Shown here one piece after another: positions 6,279 to 13,762 of a stretch of DNA of 13,942 nucleotides. How positions within the stretch are numbered: the first letter of the stretch is position 1; the number at the start of each line of letters is the position of its first letter. This stretch comes from Solobacterium sp. Its GTDB lineage: Bacteria; Bacillota_I; Bacilli_A; Erysipelotrichales; Erysipelotrichaceae. The notes below the pieces were generated by a model. The model was not told where the DNA came from. It saw only the letters and a program-made list of their open reading frames with translations, and searched no databases. A program made the position numbers and the translations under genes. The DNA lies in NCBI GenBank assembly GCA_016291725.1, contig JAEEYJ010000117.1:1-13942 (forward strand), read 5' to 3'.

Positions 6279-7421
6279 ATGGAATACAGAACACTGGGGG
6301 AAACGGGGCTTCAGGTCAGTGAGATCGGCTTCGGCGGTGAGTGGCTGGAGCGCCATCCGGAAGAAGAATCCGTTGCGCTGGTGAAATACGCGGCAGAACA
6401 GGGCATCAATATCATCGACTGCTGGATGCCGGATCCGAAGTCCAGGGACATCATCGGAAAAGGAATGGCCGGAAACCGGGAACACTGGATTGTCCAGGGC
6501 CATATCGGTTCTACCTACCAGAACGGCCAGTATGTCCGTACGAGGGATATGAAGTATGTTGCGCCTGCCTTTGAAGATCTGCTGCAGAGGCTGCAGACGG
6601 ACTATGTGGATCTGGGCATGATCCATTACATTGATTCGGAAGAAGACTGGAATACGGCAATGAATACGGACTACATCAAGTATGTCCATGAACTGCATGA
6701 AAAGGGCATCATCCGCCATATCGGACTGTCCACGCACAACCCGCGCATTGCAAAGAAAGCCGTGGAGACCGGATTCATTGAAATGATTCTCTTCAGCATC
6801 AATCCTGCCTTTGATATGCATCCGGCAACGGAGAATCTGGACAGTATGTTCGGGGAGTATGACACAGGCCTTTCCGGCATTGATCCGGAAAGGGCGGAGC
6901 TGTACCGTCTTTGTGAGGAGAAGAACGTAGGCATTACGGTAATGAAGGGATTCTTCGGCGGAAGACTGTTCGATGCGAAGACATCGCCGTTCGGAGCGGC
7001 ATTTACCCCTGTTCAGTGCATTCACTATGCATTGACACGTCCGGGTGTCTGCTCCATCCTGTGCGGCTATGATACGAAGGAGCAGATCGATGAAGCTGTG
7101 TCGTATCTGCGTGCGGATGATGATGCGAAGGATTATGCCAGCATCATTGCATCTGCGCCTCTGCATGCCTACAGCGGTCAGTGCACGTACTGCGGACACT
7201 GCAGACCGTGCCCGGTGAACATTGACATCGCTATGGTGAACAAGTTCTACGATCTGGCTGTACAGCAGCCGGCTGTGCCGGAAAGCGTGCAGGCGCACTA
7301 TGAAGCACTGGATGTGACGGCATCGGCGTGCATCGGATGCCGCAGCTGTGAAAGCCGTTGCCCGTTCGGTGTGAAAGTAGCGGAACGGATGGTAAAGACG
7401 GCGGAACTGTTCGGCAAGTAA
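6279..7421 (+). CDS. aldo/keto reductase fused to a 4Fe-4S ferredoxin domain
   Basis: A 380-residue cytoplasmic oxidoreductase with an aldo/keto reductase TIM barrel (about 1-285) followed by a two-cluster ferredoxin module. The clusters are CTYCGHCRPCP (302-312) and CIGCRSCESRCP (351-362), eight Cys in all, enough for two 4Fe-4S clusters. This is the layout of the COG1453 predicted oxidoreductases found mainly in anaerobes. Of the usual catalytic tetrad I see Asp47 and His116. The Tyr position falls in WMPDPKSRD and has no Tyr, and the Lys position reads IVQGH with Gln73. Chemistry therefore probably differs from standard NADPH-dependent carbonyl reduction. The substrate is unknown. AGGAG (6266-6270) lies 8 bases before the ATG. 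No clear terminator follows. Confidence 0.92.
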   Translation: MEYRTLGETGLQVSEIGFGGEWLERHPEEESVALVKYAAEQGINIIDCWMPDPKSRDIIGKGMAGNREHWIVQGHIGSTYQNGQYVRTRDMKYVAPAFEDLLQRLQTDYVDLGMIHYIDSEEDWNTAMNTDYIKYVHELHEKGIIRHIGLSTHNPRIAKKAVETGFIEMILFSINPAFDMHPATENLDSMFGEYDTGLSGIDPERAELYRLCEEKNVGITVMKGFFGGRLFDAKTSPFGAAFTPVQCIHYALTRPGVCSILCGYDTKEQIDEAVSYLRADDDAKDYASIIASAPLHAYSGQCTYCGHCRPCPVNIDIAMVNKFYDLAVQQPAVPESVQAHYEALDVTASACIGCRSCESRCPFGVKVAERMVKTAELFGK

Positions 7422-7564
7422 GTGATGAAGTACCAGTAGAAGAAAAGCCGGTCCGGAAGGCCTACTCAAGAATACAATTATTCACACAGTACTGGATGTT
7501 CCGATTGGCTTGTGCATGATGAACGGACGATCCGGACTGTTGTAATGATCAAGAGGGAAAAGGA
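7422..7564. other. intergenic gap before the glycosylation/kinase cassette
   Basis: No gene, clear terminator or strong promoter is seen in these 143 bases. TACAAT (7473-7478) is a fair -10 but has no -35 at the right distance. TGTAAT (7541-7546) is another weak -10. The cassette promoter is probably here, since the gap is much larger than any gap inside the cassette, but I cannot place it. Confidence 0.3.
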
Positions 7565-8167
7565 ATGAGCGGAGAAAAAAGGATCTGTCTGACCTTCGAT
7601 GATGGTCCGTCAGAATATACGGAAAACCTGCTGGACGGTCTGGCAGAGAGGAATGCAAAAGCCTCGTTTTTCCTGATCGGCAACAGAGTTGAGAAGTACA
7701 GGAAAACGGTACTGCGCATGAAGGAAGAAGGCCATACTATCGGACAGCATACCCAGAACCATGCGGATCTGACAAAGATCAGTGAACAGGAAGTACGTGA
7801 GGAGATCAATTCAGCCAATGAGGCGATTATGAGGATTACTGGAGAGCACCCGAGGTATGTACGGCCGCCGTTCGGAGAATACAATGACCGGATCGTGCTG
7901 GATACGGATATGGTATTTGTGACCTGGAGCTACAGTTCGCTGGACTGGGAATTCAAGTATCCAGAAGTTGTATGCAGACGGACCGTTAACAAGGCTTTTG
8001 ATGGTGCGGTTGTATTGGCACATGACATATTCAGCAGTTCTGTTACAGGAATGCTGAAGGCAGTTGACATTCTGAAGGATCAAGGATATATTTTTATTTC
8101 ATTGGATGACATGGTGAAGTACAGACAGTATGAACCGCTTATCCACAGGGTGTATTCCCGCTTCTGA
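7565..8167 (+). CDS. NodB/CE4-family polysaccharide deacetylase without signal peptide
   Basis: A 200-residue carbohydrate esterase family 4 protein that would remove N-acetyl (or O-acetyl) groups from a sugar, using a divalent metal. All five family motifs are present: TFDDGPS (10-16, Asp12 base and Asp13 metal ligand), HTQNH (62-66, metal His pair), RPPFGEYN (100-107), the SSLDWE segment (124-129) and LAHDI (151-155, His153). It is essentially only the NodB domain, starting at residue 5. There is no signal peptide or membrane anchor, and no alternative upstream start, so it probably acts in the cytoplasm, unlike most cell-wall deacetylases. AGAGGG (7552-7557) is the ribosome site. It is first in the cassette and may act on a sugar that the downstream glycosyltransferases use or add. 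Confidence 0.92.
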   Translation: MSGEKRICLTFDDGPSEYTENLLDGLAERNAKASFFLIGNRVEKYRKTVLRMKEEGHTIGQHTQNHADLTKISEQEVREEINSANEAIMRITGEHPRYVRPPFGEYNDRIVLDTDMVFVTWSYSSLDWEFKYPEVVCRRTVNKAFDGAVVLAHDIFSSSVTGMLKAVDILKDQGYIFISLDDMVKYRQYEPLIHRVYSRF

Positions 8168-8212
8168 TCTCTGGAACCGGGGAAAACGAACCCGCTTTAC
8201 AATGGACCGTAT

Positions 8213-9385
8213 ATGAAAACCAACAAAGGCACCGCAATTGAAAAGCAGCTTATCCAGGAATCGCTGAATGAACGTGAGCGGAAGGTGCTTCATCTCCTTT
8301 TCAGCAGCCAACGATCCGATGAAGATGTTCTGGATGTACTGGACAGGCTGGATCCGGATACGGAGGATATCAGTTTTCTGCTTCTGCTGGCAATGCTTGG
8401 ATATTCATGCGCATGGAAGGGATTCCCCGAAGGGATCATCCCCAGGCTTAAGGGGATCCACAGATACTATCAGGTGGACAATGCAATGAAATTTACCTGG
8501 CTGTGCGGTATCCTTGAGGTACTGGAGAAAGCAGGCATCCGGGCAATGCTGATCAAGGGTGGTGCTATGTATGTACATTACCGGCAGAGTTCGCCCAGGA
8601 TCATGAGTGATTTTGATGTGTCTGTTCCAGCAGACCGTTTCGGGGAAGCCTGTGCATTGTTGGAATCATACGGCTGTATCAAAGGAGATACCGCCGCATG
8701 GTCAGCGGAATACAAGGCGGAAATCCATGGCAGGACAGCACGGCTGGATCTTCATTGCCGGATGTTCAAGAACGGTGAGACTGCAGACGCGGGGGTGAGG
8801 GAGCGCGCTGTGCAGACAGAATTCAGGGGAATGAAGCTGTGGATACCGTCTGCCGAAGATATGTTCATTCACCTGATGGATAACCAGATAAGAAACCTGT
8901 TCCACGATGAATACAGAAACAGACGCACGAAGTGGTTCTTTGATTGTCTGAGCATGATAAACGCACGTCCGGATATACTGGATGCCGGAAGGCTCCGGAA
9001 ACAGACGGATATGTTCCATAACAGGAATTACATAAGACTGGCATTGCGGATGTTTTCAGCCTGGTTTCCGGAGATTGTTTCTGCCGAAGCAGTGGAGAAG
9101 TGCTTTCCGGCAGATGATGCATACTGGGCGTGGCTGTGCGATGGAATGGAATACCGCAAACGCTACAATGCTGTTGCTGGGTTTGAGCAGGGCGGCGGTC
9201 TTCCTCCGAAACGGGTGTATCTGTCAGCCAGACGCTGGATCCAGGAATACCGGTTCATGGGGCCGGAGTTCAAGGAGCAGTTCGGGAAGATGTCCTTTGT
9301 GGATTTCTTCTGCCATCAAACCGGATGCCGGGACGCAGCGGAGGCTTTGAAACGGTATTTGCCCAGGCTGCGTCTGAAAGGATAG
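8213..9385 (+). CDS. nucleotidyltransferase-fold protein (PF14907-like)
   Basis: A 390-residue protein of the uncharacterised nucleotidyltransferase family often found near HprK-like kinases and PqqD proteins. The fold signature is LIKGGAMYVHY (113-123), then PRIMSDFDV (128-136) with the metal-binding pair Asp133/Asp135, and RLDLH (177-181) giving a probable third Asp179. The C-terminal half is helical, rich in Arg and Trp, and not recognised. Family members are predicted to move a nucleotide onto an unknown acceptor; the paeninodin-type lasso clusters contain one. It starts 45 bases after the deacetylase stop, in the same frame, with no convincing ribosome site. A four-codon reading frame (ATG at 8202) ends in a TGA overlapping its start, so coupled initiation is possible. 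Confidence 0.82.
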   Translation: MKTNKGTAIEKQLIQESLNERERKVLHLLFSSQRSDEDVLDVLDRLDPDTEDISFLLLLAMLGYSCAWKGFPEGIIPRLKGIHRYYQVDNAMKFTWLCGILEVLEKAGIRAMLIKGGAMYVHYRQSSPRIMSDFDVSVPADRFGEACALLESYGCIKGDTAAWSAEYKAEIHGRTARLDLHCRMFKNGETADAGVRERAVQTEFRGMKLWIPSAEDMFIHLMDNQIRNLFHDEYRNRRTKWFFDCLSMINARPDILDAGRLRKQTDMFHNRNYIRLALRMFSAWFPEIVSAEAVEKCFPADDAYWAWLCDGMEYRKRYNAVAGFEQGGGLPPKRVYLSARRWIQEYRFMGPEFKEQFGKMSFVDFFCHQTGCRDAAEALKRYLPRLRLKG

Positions 9386-9391
9386 ACTGCG

Positions 9392-10408
9392 ATGACGGAA
9401 GGAAAGAATAAGGCCGGGCTTGCGGAGTACTTCGACGCAGTAGACCGGAGAATCATCAAGCTTGCGGGCGGTAATCTGTATCATGATATCTATGTATGCG
9501 GCAAGCGGCTGCGGGTTCATTTCGCATCTGCAGCAGACTGGGAACGGTCCCGCTTCTCCTTTACAGGCTTGATTGATGAAAGCGATCATATACCGGACGC
9601 ACATCTGAACTACTGGCGGGACAGTCTGGATAACTATCTACCTGCGTCCGCTGGCCGCGGCATTTACAGAGTCGTGGATGATACGAGCGAACTGATCATT
9701 CATCCGGAAAGCCGCATGAAAGGGGTGGACCGGGTGAACCACCGGTACTATATCTGCCGTTCGAATGACAGGGACACACCTTTGTTCGGCAATTCCCATG
9801 ACCTTCTTCCATTGCTGGATCTATGGGCGAGGGAAAACGGAATGTATATCTTCCATGGAGCTGTTGTAGGCACGGAAGGCAAAGGTGTGATTATAGCAGG
9901 GAGAAGCCATGCCGGAAAATCAACGCTTGCGGTCGGGTGCATGCTGCGGGGAATGGATCTGGTGACGGACGACCAGTTCTTGGCAAGGAAAGTGGACGGA
10001 GCAATATATGCGATGCCTGTCTACCGGATCCTGGGGCTCAATCCGGATTCCTACGAGAGGCTGAGGCCTGATCTTCCGGTTATGGATAAACTGGTACCGT
10101 ATGAAGAAAAGATCTTTCTGGACATTACAGGAAAGGATCTGCCTGAAAGCCTGGAAGTGCGTGCGATCGTTGTGCCGGAGCTGGCAGGAACGCAGTGTCC
10201 GGTTATCCGCCGCTGTGAAAAAGGACCGGCTATTGTACGGATTGTCCAGTCCAGTGTGAGGAAGTACCGAGGAAATGATACGCAGGAAACAGTTGCAGGC
10301 ATGAGCCGCATGCTCAGCATATTGCCGGTCTATGAGATAGCATTGAGCACGGATGTCTATGCCAACGCGGATGCATTGCATGCATTTGTCAGAGAGGAAC
10401 TGCTATGA
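9392..10408 (+). CDS. HPr-kinase-like P-loop protein, first copy
   Basis: A 338-residue protein whose C-terminal half resembles the kinase domain of HPr kinase/phosphorylase. It has FHGAVV (154-159), the Walker A GRSHAGKST (170-178, Lys176) and LVTDDQ (190-195) with the acidic pair Asp193/Asp194. The N-terminal half (about 1-145) is not the HprK N-terminal domain and is not recognised. It is therefore not the regulatory HPr kinase itself but an HprK-related kinase, a group known to phosphorylate peptides such as lasso precursor tails in phospho-lasso peptide clusters. AAAGGA (9377-9382) is the ribosome site, and 6 bases separate it from the gene before. The true acceptor is unknown. Confidence 0.85.
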   Translation: MTEGKNKAGLAEYFDAVDRRIIKLAGGNLYHDIYVCGKRLRVHFASAADWERSRFSFTGLIDESDHIPDAHLNYWRDSLDNYLPASAGRGIYRVVDDTSELIIHPESRMKGVDRVNHRYYICRSNDRDTPLFGNSHDLLPLLDLWARENGMYIFHGAVVGTEGKGVIIAGRSHAGKSTLAVGCMLRGMDLVTDDQFLARKVDGAIYAMPVYRILGLNPDSYERLRPDLPVMDKLVPYEEKIFLDITGKDLPESLEVRAIVVPELAGTQCPVIRRCEKGPAIVRIVQSSVRKYRGNDTQETVAGMSRMLSILPVYEIALSTDVYANADALHAFVREELL

Positions 10409-11319
10409 GTGAAATCAGATTCATAGCAGCGGGTCATGTGATTTCCCTCCGGTCGGAATCGGAAGCGGTGCTGAGGTATTTCCGCTGGAAGACGGCACTG
10501 CTGGCAGCGGACGGAATTCCTGCGGATATACGGGTGTGTATACTGATAGAGGATCAACCGGAAGGGGAACCGTATGTTCTGCTGAATGATGCGGATGATA
10601 CAAACCAGCTGCGTACTGTGCTCTGGAAGAATACCGGAACCGGTGAATACTGCATCAGCGTTCCGGAAGAATCCCTGGTCCGTATGATGGAGAAGAGTTC
10701 CATGCTGGCAAACCAGTTTGCGAATATTCTTGCGGAGCACGATGCACTGCTGCTGCACAGCTGCGGCGTGGTCTTCGGGGACAAGGGTATTCTGATAGCC
10801 GGCTACCCGGGCATGGGCAAGAGTACATTGGCTGTTTCCTGCCTGCAGCGGGGTGCGGGCTATCTGTCGGATGATACGGTCTGGCTGCATAATGGAATCA
10901 TGTATCCGGTGGAATCAACCGTCCATCCGCAGAAGGACAAACCCGGAAAGCCTTTGAAGGGAGGAATATCCTTTGAAGGAAAACCGGACAAGGACCGCAA
11001 ATACCACCTTGATCTGACGGGAATGGAAAAACAGTATGTCAGGGAGGTACCTGTCGGGATGCTGGTCGGTCTCAGGCGGGAGAATGTACCGGAACCCGCA
11101 GTGCAGAAAGCAGCACCGATGGAATACATCTACCGGGCGCTGCGGTCTTCTGTGAGGGTGCTTCATACAGGCAGTCCGTACCTTCAGCAGTTCAGAAAGG
11201 AAACAGCGTATTTGTACAAACTGCCTGCATATCTGTTTGTGCTGGGCACGGACACAGATAAAAATGCGGAAATGCTGGAAAAGCTGGCAAAAGGAGAGAT
11301 TCATGTATCGTTTGAATGA
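10405..11319 (+). CDS. HPr-kinase-like P-loop protein, second copy
   Basis: A 304-residue paralogue of the preceding kinase, with the same architecture: an unrecognised N-terminal half (about 1-115), then LLHSCGVVF (116-124), the Walker A GYPGMGKST (133-141, Lys139) and YLSDDTVW (153-160) with Asp156/Asp157. Sequence identity to the first copy looks low outside these motifs, so the duplication is old or the two were acquired separately. The ATG overlaps the previous stop by four bases (ATGA), with GAGAGGA (about 10392-10398) as ribosome site, implying equal production of both. Tandem copies suggest two targets, a heteromer, or a kinase plus an opposing phosphorylase, since HprK enzymes can run both ways. 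Confidence 0.84.
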   Translation: MSEIRFIAAGHVISLRSESEAVLRYFRWKTALLAADGIPADIRVCILIEDQPEGEPYVLLNDADDTNQLRTVLWKNTGTGEYCISVPEESLVRMMEKSSMLANQFANILAEHDALLLHSCGVVFGDKGILIAGYPGMGKSTLAVSCLQRGAGYLSDDTVWLHNGIMYPVESTVHPQKDKPGKPLKGGISFEGKPDKDRKYHLDLTGMEKQYVREVPVGMLVGLRRENVPEPAVQKAAPMEYIYRALRSSVRVLHTGSPYLQQFRKETAYLYKLPAYLFVLGTDTDKNAEMLEKLAKGEIHVSFE

Positions 11320-11725
11320 GGAAAAGGTTTTCTATGACATTGCGGAAGGACAGGCCGTAGTCATCAATTTCATCACAGGTGTGTACTACGGATTCAGCAG
11401 TCTTGGATCCGAAGTACTGGACAGACTGGTCAAAGGATGCTCAGCTGCTTCGGTGCTGAAGATGCTGCAGTCATGTGAAGGATGCCCGGAAGACATGGAG
11501 AAGCGCATGGCCGAGTATATCAAAGGCCTGCTTGACGCAGAAATCCTTGTAGAAGCTCAGGGAGAAGGTGCTGCAGACAGCGGTGCTCTTCCGGAAACAG
11601 CGCTGGAAGACGGTTTTGATCTGATTCTGGATGAACATGCGGAAGTCAAGGATATCCTCATGGCCGATCCTGTCCACGATGTGGATGTAGATACGGGATG
11701 GCCGATCATGAAGGAAGAAGAGTAA
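11303..11725 (+). CDS. PqqD/RRE-like protein with acidic C-terminal tail
   Basis: A 140-residue protein. Residues 1-90 fit the PqqD fold: two or three strands (VFYDIAEGQAVVINFITGVYYGF), the LGSEVLDRLVKG helix (about 34-45) and further helices. PqqD-type domains (RiPP recognition elements) bind leader peptides and present them to modifying enzymes. Beyond residue 95 comes an acidic, probably unstructured tail ending in DPVHDVDVDTGWP (about 123-135) and MKEEE. The ATG at 11303 was chosen for AAGGAGAG (11291-11298). It overlaps the kinase gene by 17 bases, so the two are coupled. Its place among kinases and a nucleotidyltransferase fits a peptide-carrier role. The tail may itself be the modified segment (inference). 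Confidence 0.82.
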   Translation: MYRLNEEKVFYDIAEGQAVVINFITGVYYGFSSLGSEVLDRLVKGCSAASVLKMLQSCEGCPEDMEKRMAEYIKGLLDAEILVEAQGEGAADSGALPETALEDGFDLILDEHAEVKDILMADPVHDVDVDTGWPIMKEEE

Positions 11726-12414
11726 TGCCGAGAGTTTCCGTCATCATTCCTGCGTACAATGCAGCTTCATTTATCGGTGAAGCTGTTGAGAGTGTGCTGG
11801 CACAGAGCTTTCAGGATCTGGAAATCATCGTTGTGGATGATGGCTCGGAAGACGGGACAGTGGAAGCGGTGCAGCGTTTTCAGCAGGTTCTTTTGATTGA
11901 GCGCCCGCACAGTGGAATTGCGGTTTCCAGAAACGCTGGAATCCAGGCTGCAAACGGTGAGCTGATTGCCTGGATCGACGCAGATGATCGCTGGAAGAAG
12001 GATAAGCTTAAGAAGCAGGTGGACTGGCTGGACCAGCATCCGGAAACAGGAATGCTGCTGACAAGGTACCGTAATTTCACGGATCTCCCGGAAGAAGCCT
12101 TGAGCAAGGAACAGAAGGAACTGCTGGGCATAGAAGTTGTCCGGCTGATGGTTACAGCAGTGATACGGAAGGAACTCTTTGACCAGCTGGGCCTGTTTGA
12201 TGCATCCTTGGCCTATTCAGAAGACAGTGAATGGATCCGACGGGTGGACCTGAGATGCATCGGTGCAATTGCCAAACTGGAAGAGATACTCTATGAAAGA
12301 AGGATTCACACCAGCAACATTACATTGACACATAAAGATATCTCATCGCACCAGGCAAAAGCACTGTATGCCAGAGCTTTGCTGAATCTACGGAAGCAGG
12401 AGAAAGGCAAATGA
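11725..12414 (+). CDS. family 2 (GT-A) glycosyltransferase, first of three
   Basis: A 229-residue single-domain GT2 enzyme with no membrane helix, so cytoplasmic or peripheral. Motifs: VSVIIPAYNAA (4-14), VVDDGSEDGT (36-45, nucleotide-binding Asp), WIDADD (83-88, the DxD metal site), YSEDSEW (164-170, near the ED catalytic position) and the tail motif RRIHTSN (192-198). It transfers a sugar from a nucleotide-sugar to an unknown acceptor. The ATG shares one base with the PqqD-like stop (TAATG), and AAGGAAGAAGAG supplies the ribosome site, so it is tightly coupled to that gene. A longer start at 11698 would enlarge the overlap and adds a non-family stretch. Confidence 0.9.
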   Translation: MPRVSVIIPAYNAASFIGEAVESVLAQSFQDLEIIVVDDGSEDGTVEAVQRFQQVLLIERPHSGIAVSRNAGIQAANGELIAWIDADDRWKKDKLKKQVDWLDQHPETGMLLTRYRNFTDLPEEALSKEQKELLGIEVVRLMVTAVIRKELFDQLGLFDASLAYSEDSEWIRRVDLRCIGAIAKLEEILYERRIHTSNITLTHKDISSHQAKALYARALLNLRKQEKGK

Positions 12415-13091
12415 AAGTCTCCGTTCTGATACCATGCTGGAATTATGGAAGATTCCTTCCAACTGCCATTGAGAGTGTTCTGGCACAGACCTACAGTGAT
12501 TATGACATTACTGTTGTGGATGATGGCTCCGAAGACAATACAGCCGCTGTATGCAGGAACTATCCGCAGGTGAAGTATTTTTACTGTGCACACCGTGGCG
12601 TTGCGGCTGCGAGGAACACGGCGATCAGAGCGTCAGACGGTGAAATGATTGCTTTTCTGGATGCGGATGATCAGTATGTACCGTACAAGCTGAAGAAGCA
12701 GGTGCAGTATATGCAGGAGCACCCGGACTGCCGGATTGTGTTCACGGGACTGAAGAATTTCCTGGATGAATCAGTGGAACACCCTGACGGTAGGATGATC
12801 AGACTGCTGAACCAACCGGTGCCTGAGGCTCTTCCGTCTGCCTTGATCTGCAGGGGCGTATTCGATCAGGCTGGCCTGTTCAATGAAGCCTATGAACGCG
12901 GTGAAGATACAGACTGGCTTCTGCGGGTATCCGCAGCAGGCATCAGTATATCGCATGTGATTCCCGAAGAGCTGTATCTGCGACGGATCCATGAAGACAA
13001 TACAACCGGGGATACTGTAGACAAGCAAGCGCTTCTGCGTATGGTAAGGAGCGCTGCAATGATGAAGAGGAACAGGAACAAAGGACAATGA
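12411..13091 (+). CDS. family 2 (GT-A) glycosyltransferase, second of three
   Basis: A 226-residue soluble GT2 enzyme with the same layout as its neighbours: VSVLIPCWN (3-11), VVDDGSEDNT (35-44), AFLDADD (81-87), RGEDTDWLLR (163-172, catalytic-acid region) and RRIHEDN (191-197). Its ATG overlaps the previous stop by four bases (ATGA), with AGGAG (12398-12402) 8 bases ahead. Middle residues 105-150, where the acceptor is usually held, differ from the other two copies, so each copy probably adds a different linkage or acts on a different acceptor. Sugar donor unknown. Confidence 0.9.
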   Translation: MKVSVLIPCWNYGRFLPTAIESVLAQTYSDYDITVVDDGSEDNTAAVCRNYPQVKYFYCAHRGVAAARNTAIRASDGEMIAFLDADDQYVPYKLKKQVQYMQEHPDCRIVFTGLKNFLDESVEHPDGRMIRLLNQPVPEALPSALICRGVFDQAGLFNEAYERGEDTDWLLRVSAAGISISHVIPEELYLRRIHEDNTTGDTVDKQALLRMVRSAAMMKRNRNKGQ

Positions 13092-13762
13092 AGCCGAAGA
13101 TTTCAGTGATTATTCCCGCATGCAATGCACAGAAATACATCTCTGAGGCTATAGACTCTGTATCTGCCGCATCCACCAGCATTCCGCTGGAGATCATCGT
13201 TGTCAATGATGGTTCCACTGATGGTACATCAGACATCGTATCCAGTATGAATGCCATCCTGCTGGAAAAGGAAAAGGGAGGAGCAGCCTCTGCCAGGAAT
13301 GCTGGCCTCAAGGCTTCTTCAGGAGAGCTGATTGCCTTCCTTGACGCAGATGATGTATATGCACCGGATGCACTGGATATGATGTACAGAACATTGTGCG
13401 GATACAGCGCAGATGCGGTATTCGCTATGACCGAGGACTTTGTGTCTCCCGACCTGAGTGAAGAAGAAAGGACAGGCCTTCCGGTACGTAGGCGGCCGTA
13501 TGCAGGCATCCTTCCAGGGAGTTCATTGATCAGAAGGCAGGTGTTTGACAAGATCGGTTTCTTCAACGAGACACTCTCATCCGGTGAAACGGTGGAATGG
13601 TTGATGAAGCTGAATGATTCTGGTCTGAAGACGGTACAGATGGAACAGACGGTACTGAATAGACGGATCCATCTCACCAATACCGGAAGGCTGCACCGTA
13701 TGCAGGAAATGCAGAACTATGCAGCAGTGCTTCGGATGAGGAACAAAAAGAAACAGAAATAG
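13088..13762 (+). CDS. family 2 (GT-A) glycosyltransferase, third of three
   Basis: A 224-residue soluble GT2 enzyme: ISVIIPACNA (5-14), VVNDGSTDGT (38-47), FLDADD (84-89), SSGETVEWLMK (164-174) and RRIHLTN (192-198). Two positions differ from its neighbours. The first Asp of DDGS is Asn40, which many active GT2 enzymes also have. The ED pair of the catalytic region reads GETVEW, keeping Glu167 but not the Asp after it. It may therefore be slower or have a shifted general base. ATGA overlap with the preceding gene; AGGAA (13074-13078) is the likely ribosome site. It is the last gene before the terminator. Confidence 0.88.
   Translation: MKPKISVIIPACNAQKYISEAIDSVSAASTSIPLEIIVVNDGSTDGTSDIVSSMNAILLEKEKGGAASARNAGLKASSGELIAFLDADDVYAPDALDMMYRTLCGYSADAVFAMTEDFVSPDLSEEERTGLPVRRRPYAGILPGSSLIRRQVFDKIGFFNETLSSGETVEWLMKLNDSGLKTVQMEQTVLNRRIHLTNTGRLHRMQEMQNYAAVLRMRNKKKQK

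Noticed and set aside
6141..7469. Reverse-strand open frame of 442 codons opposite the reductase
   Set aside because: Shadow of the plus-strand reductase, which has all family motifs; no ribosome site or recognisable protein on the reverse.
9392..11319. True HPr kinase/phosphorylase (hprK) of carbon catabolite control
   Set aside because: Neither copy has the HprK N-terminal domain or the usual length and motif context, and both sit in a modification cassette.
7565..13762. Ordinary lasso peptide cluster
   Set aside because: No asparagine-synthetase-like cyclase, transglutaminase-like protease, ABC transporter or precursor gene is present.
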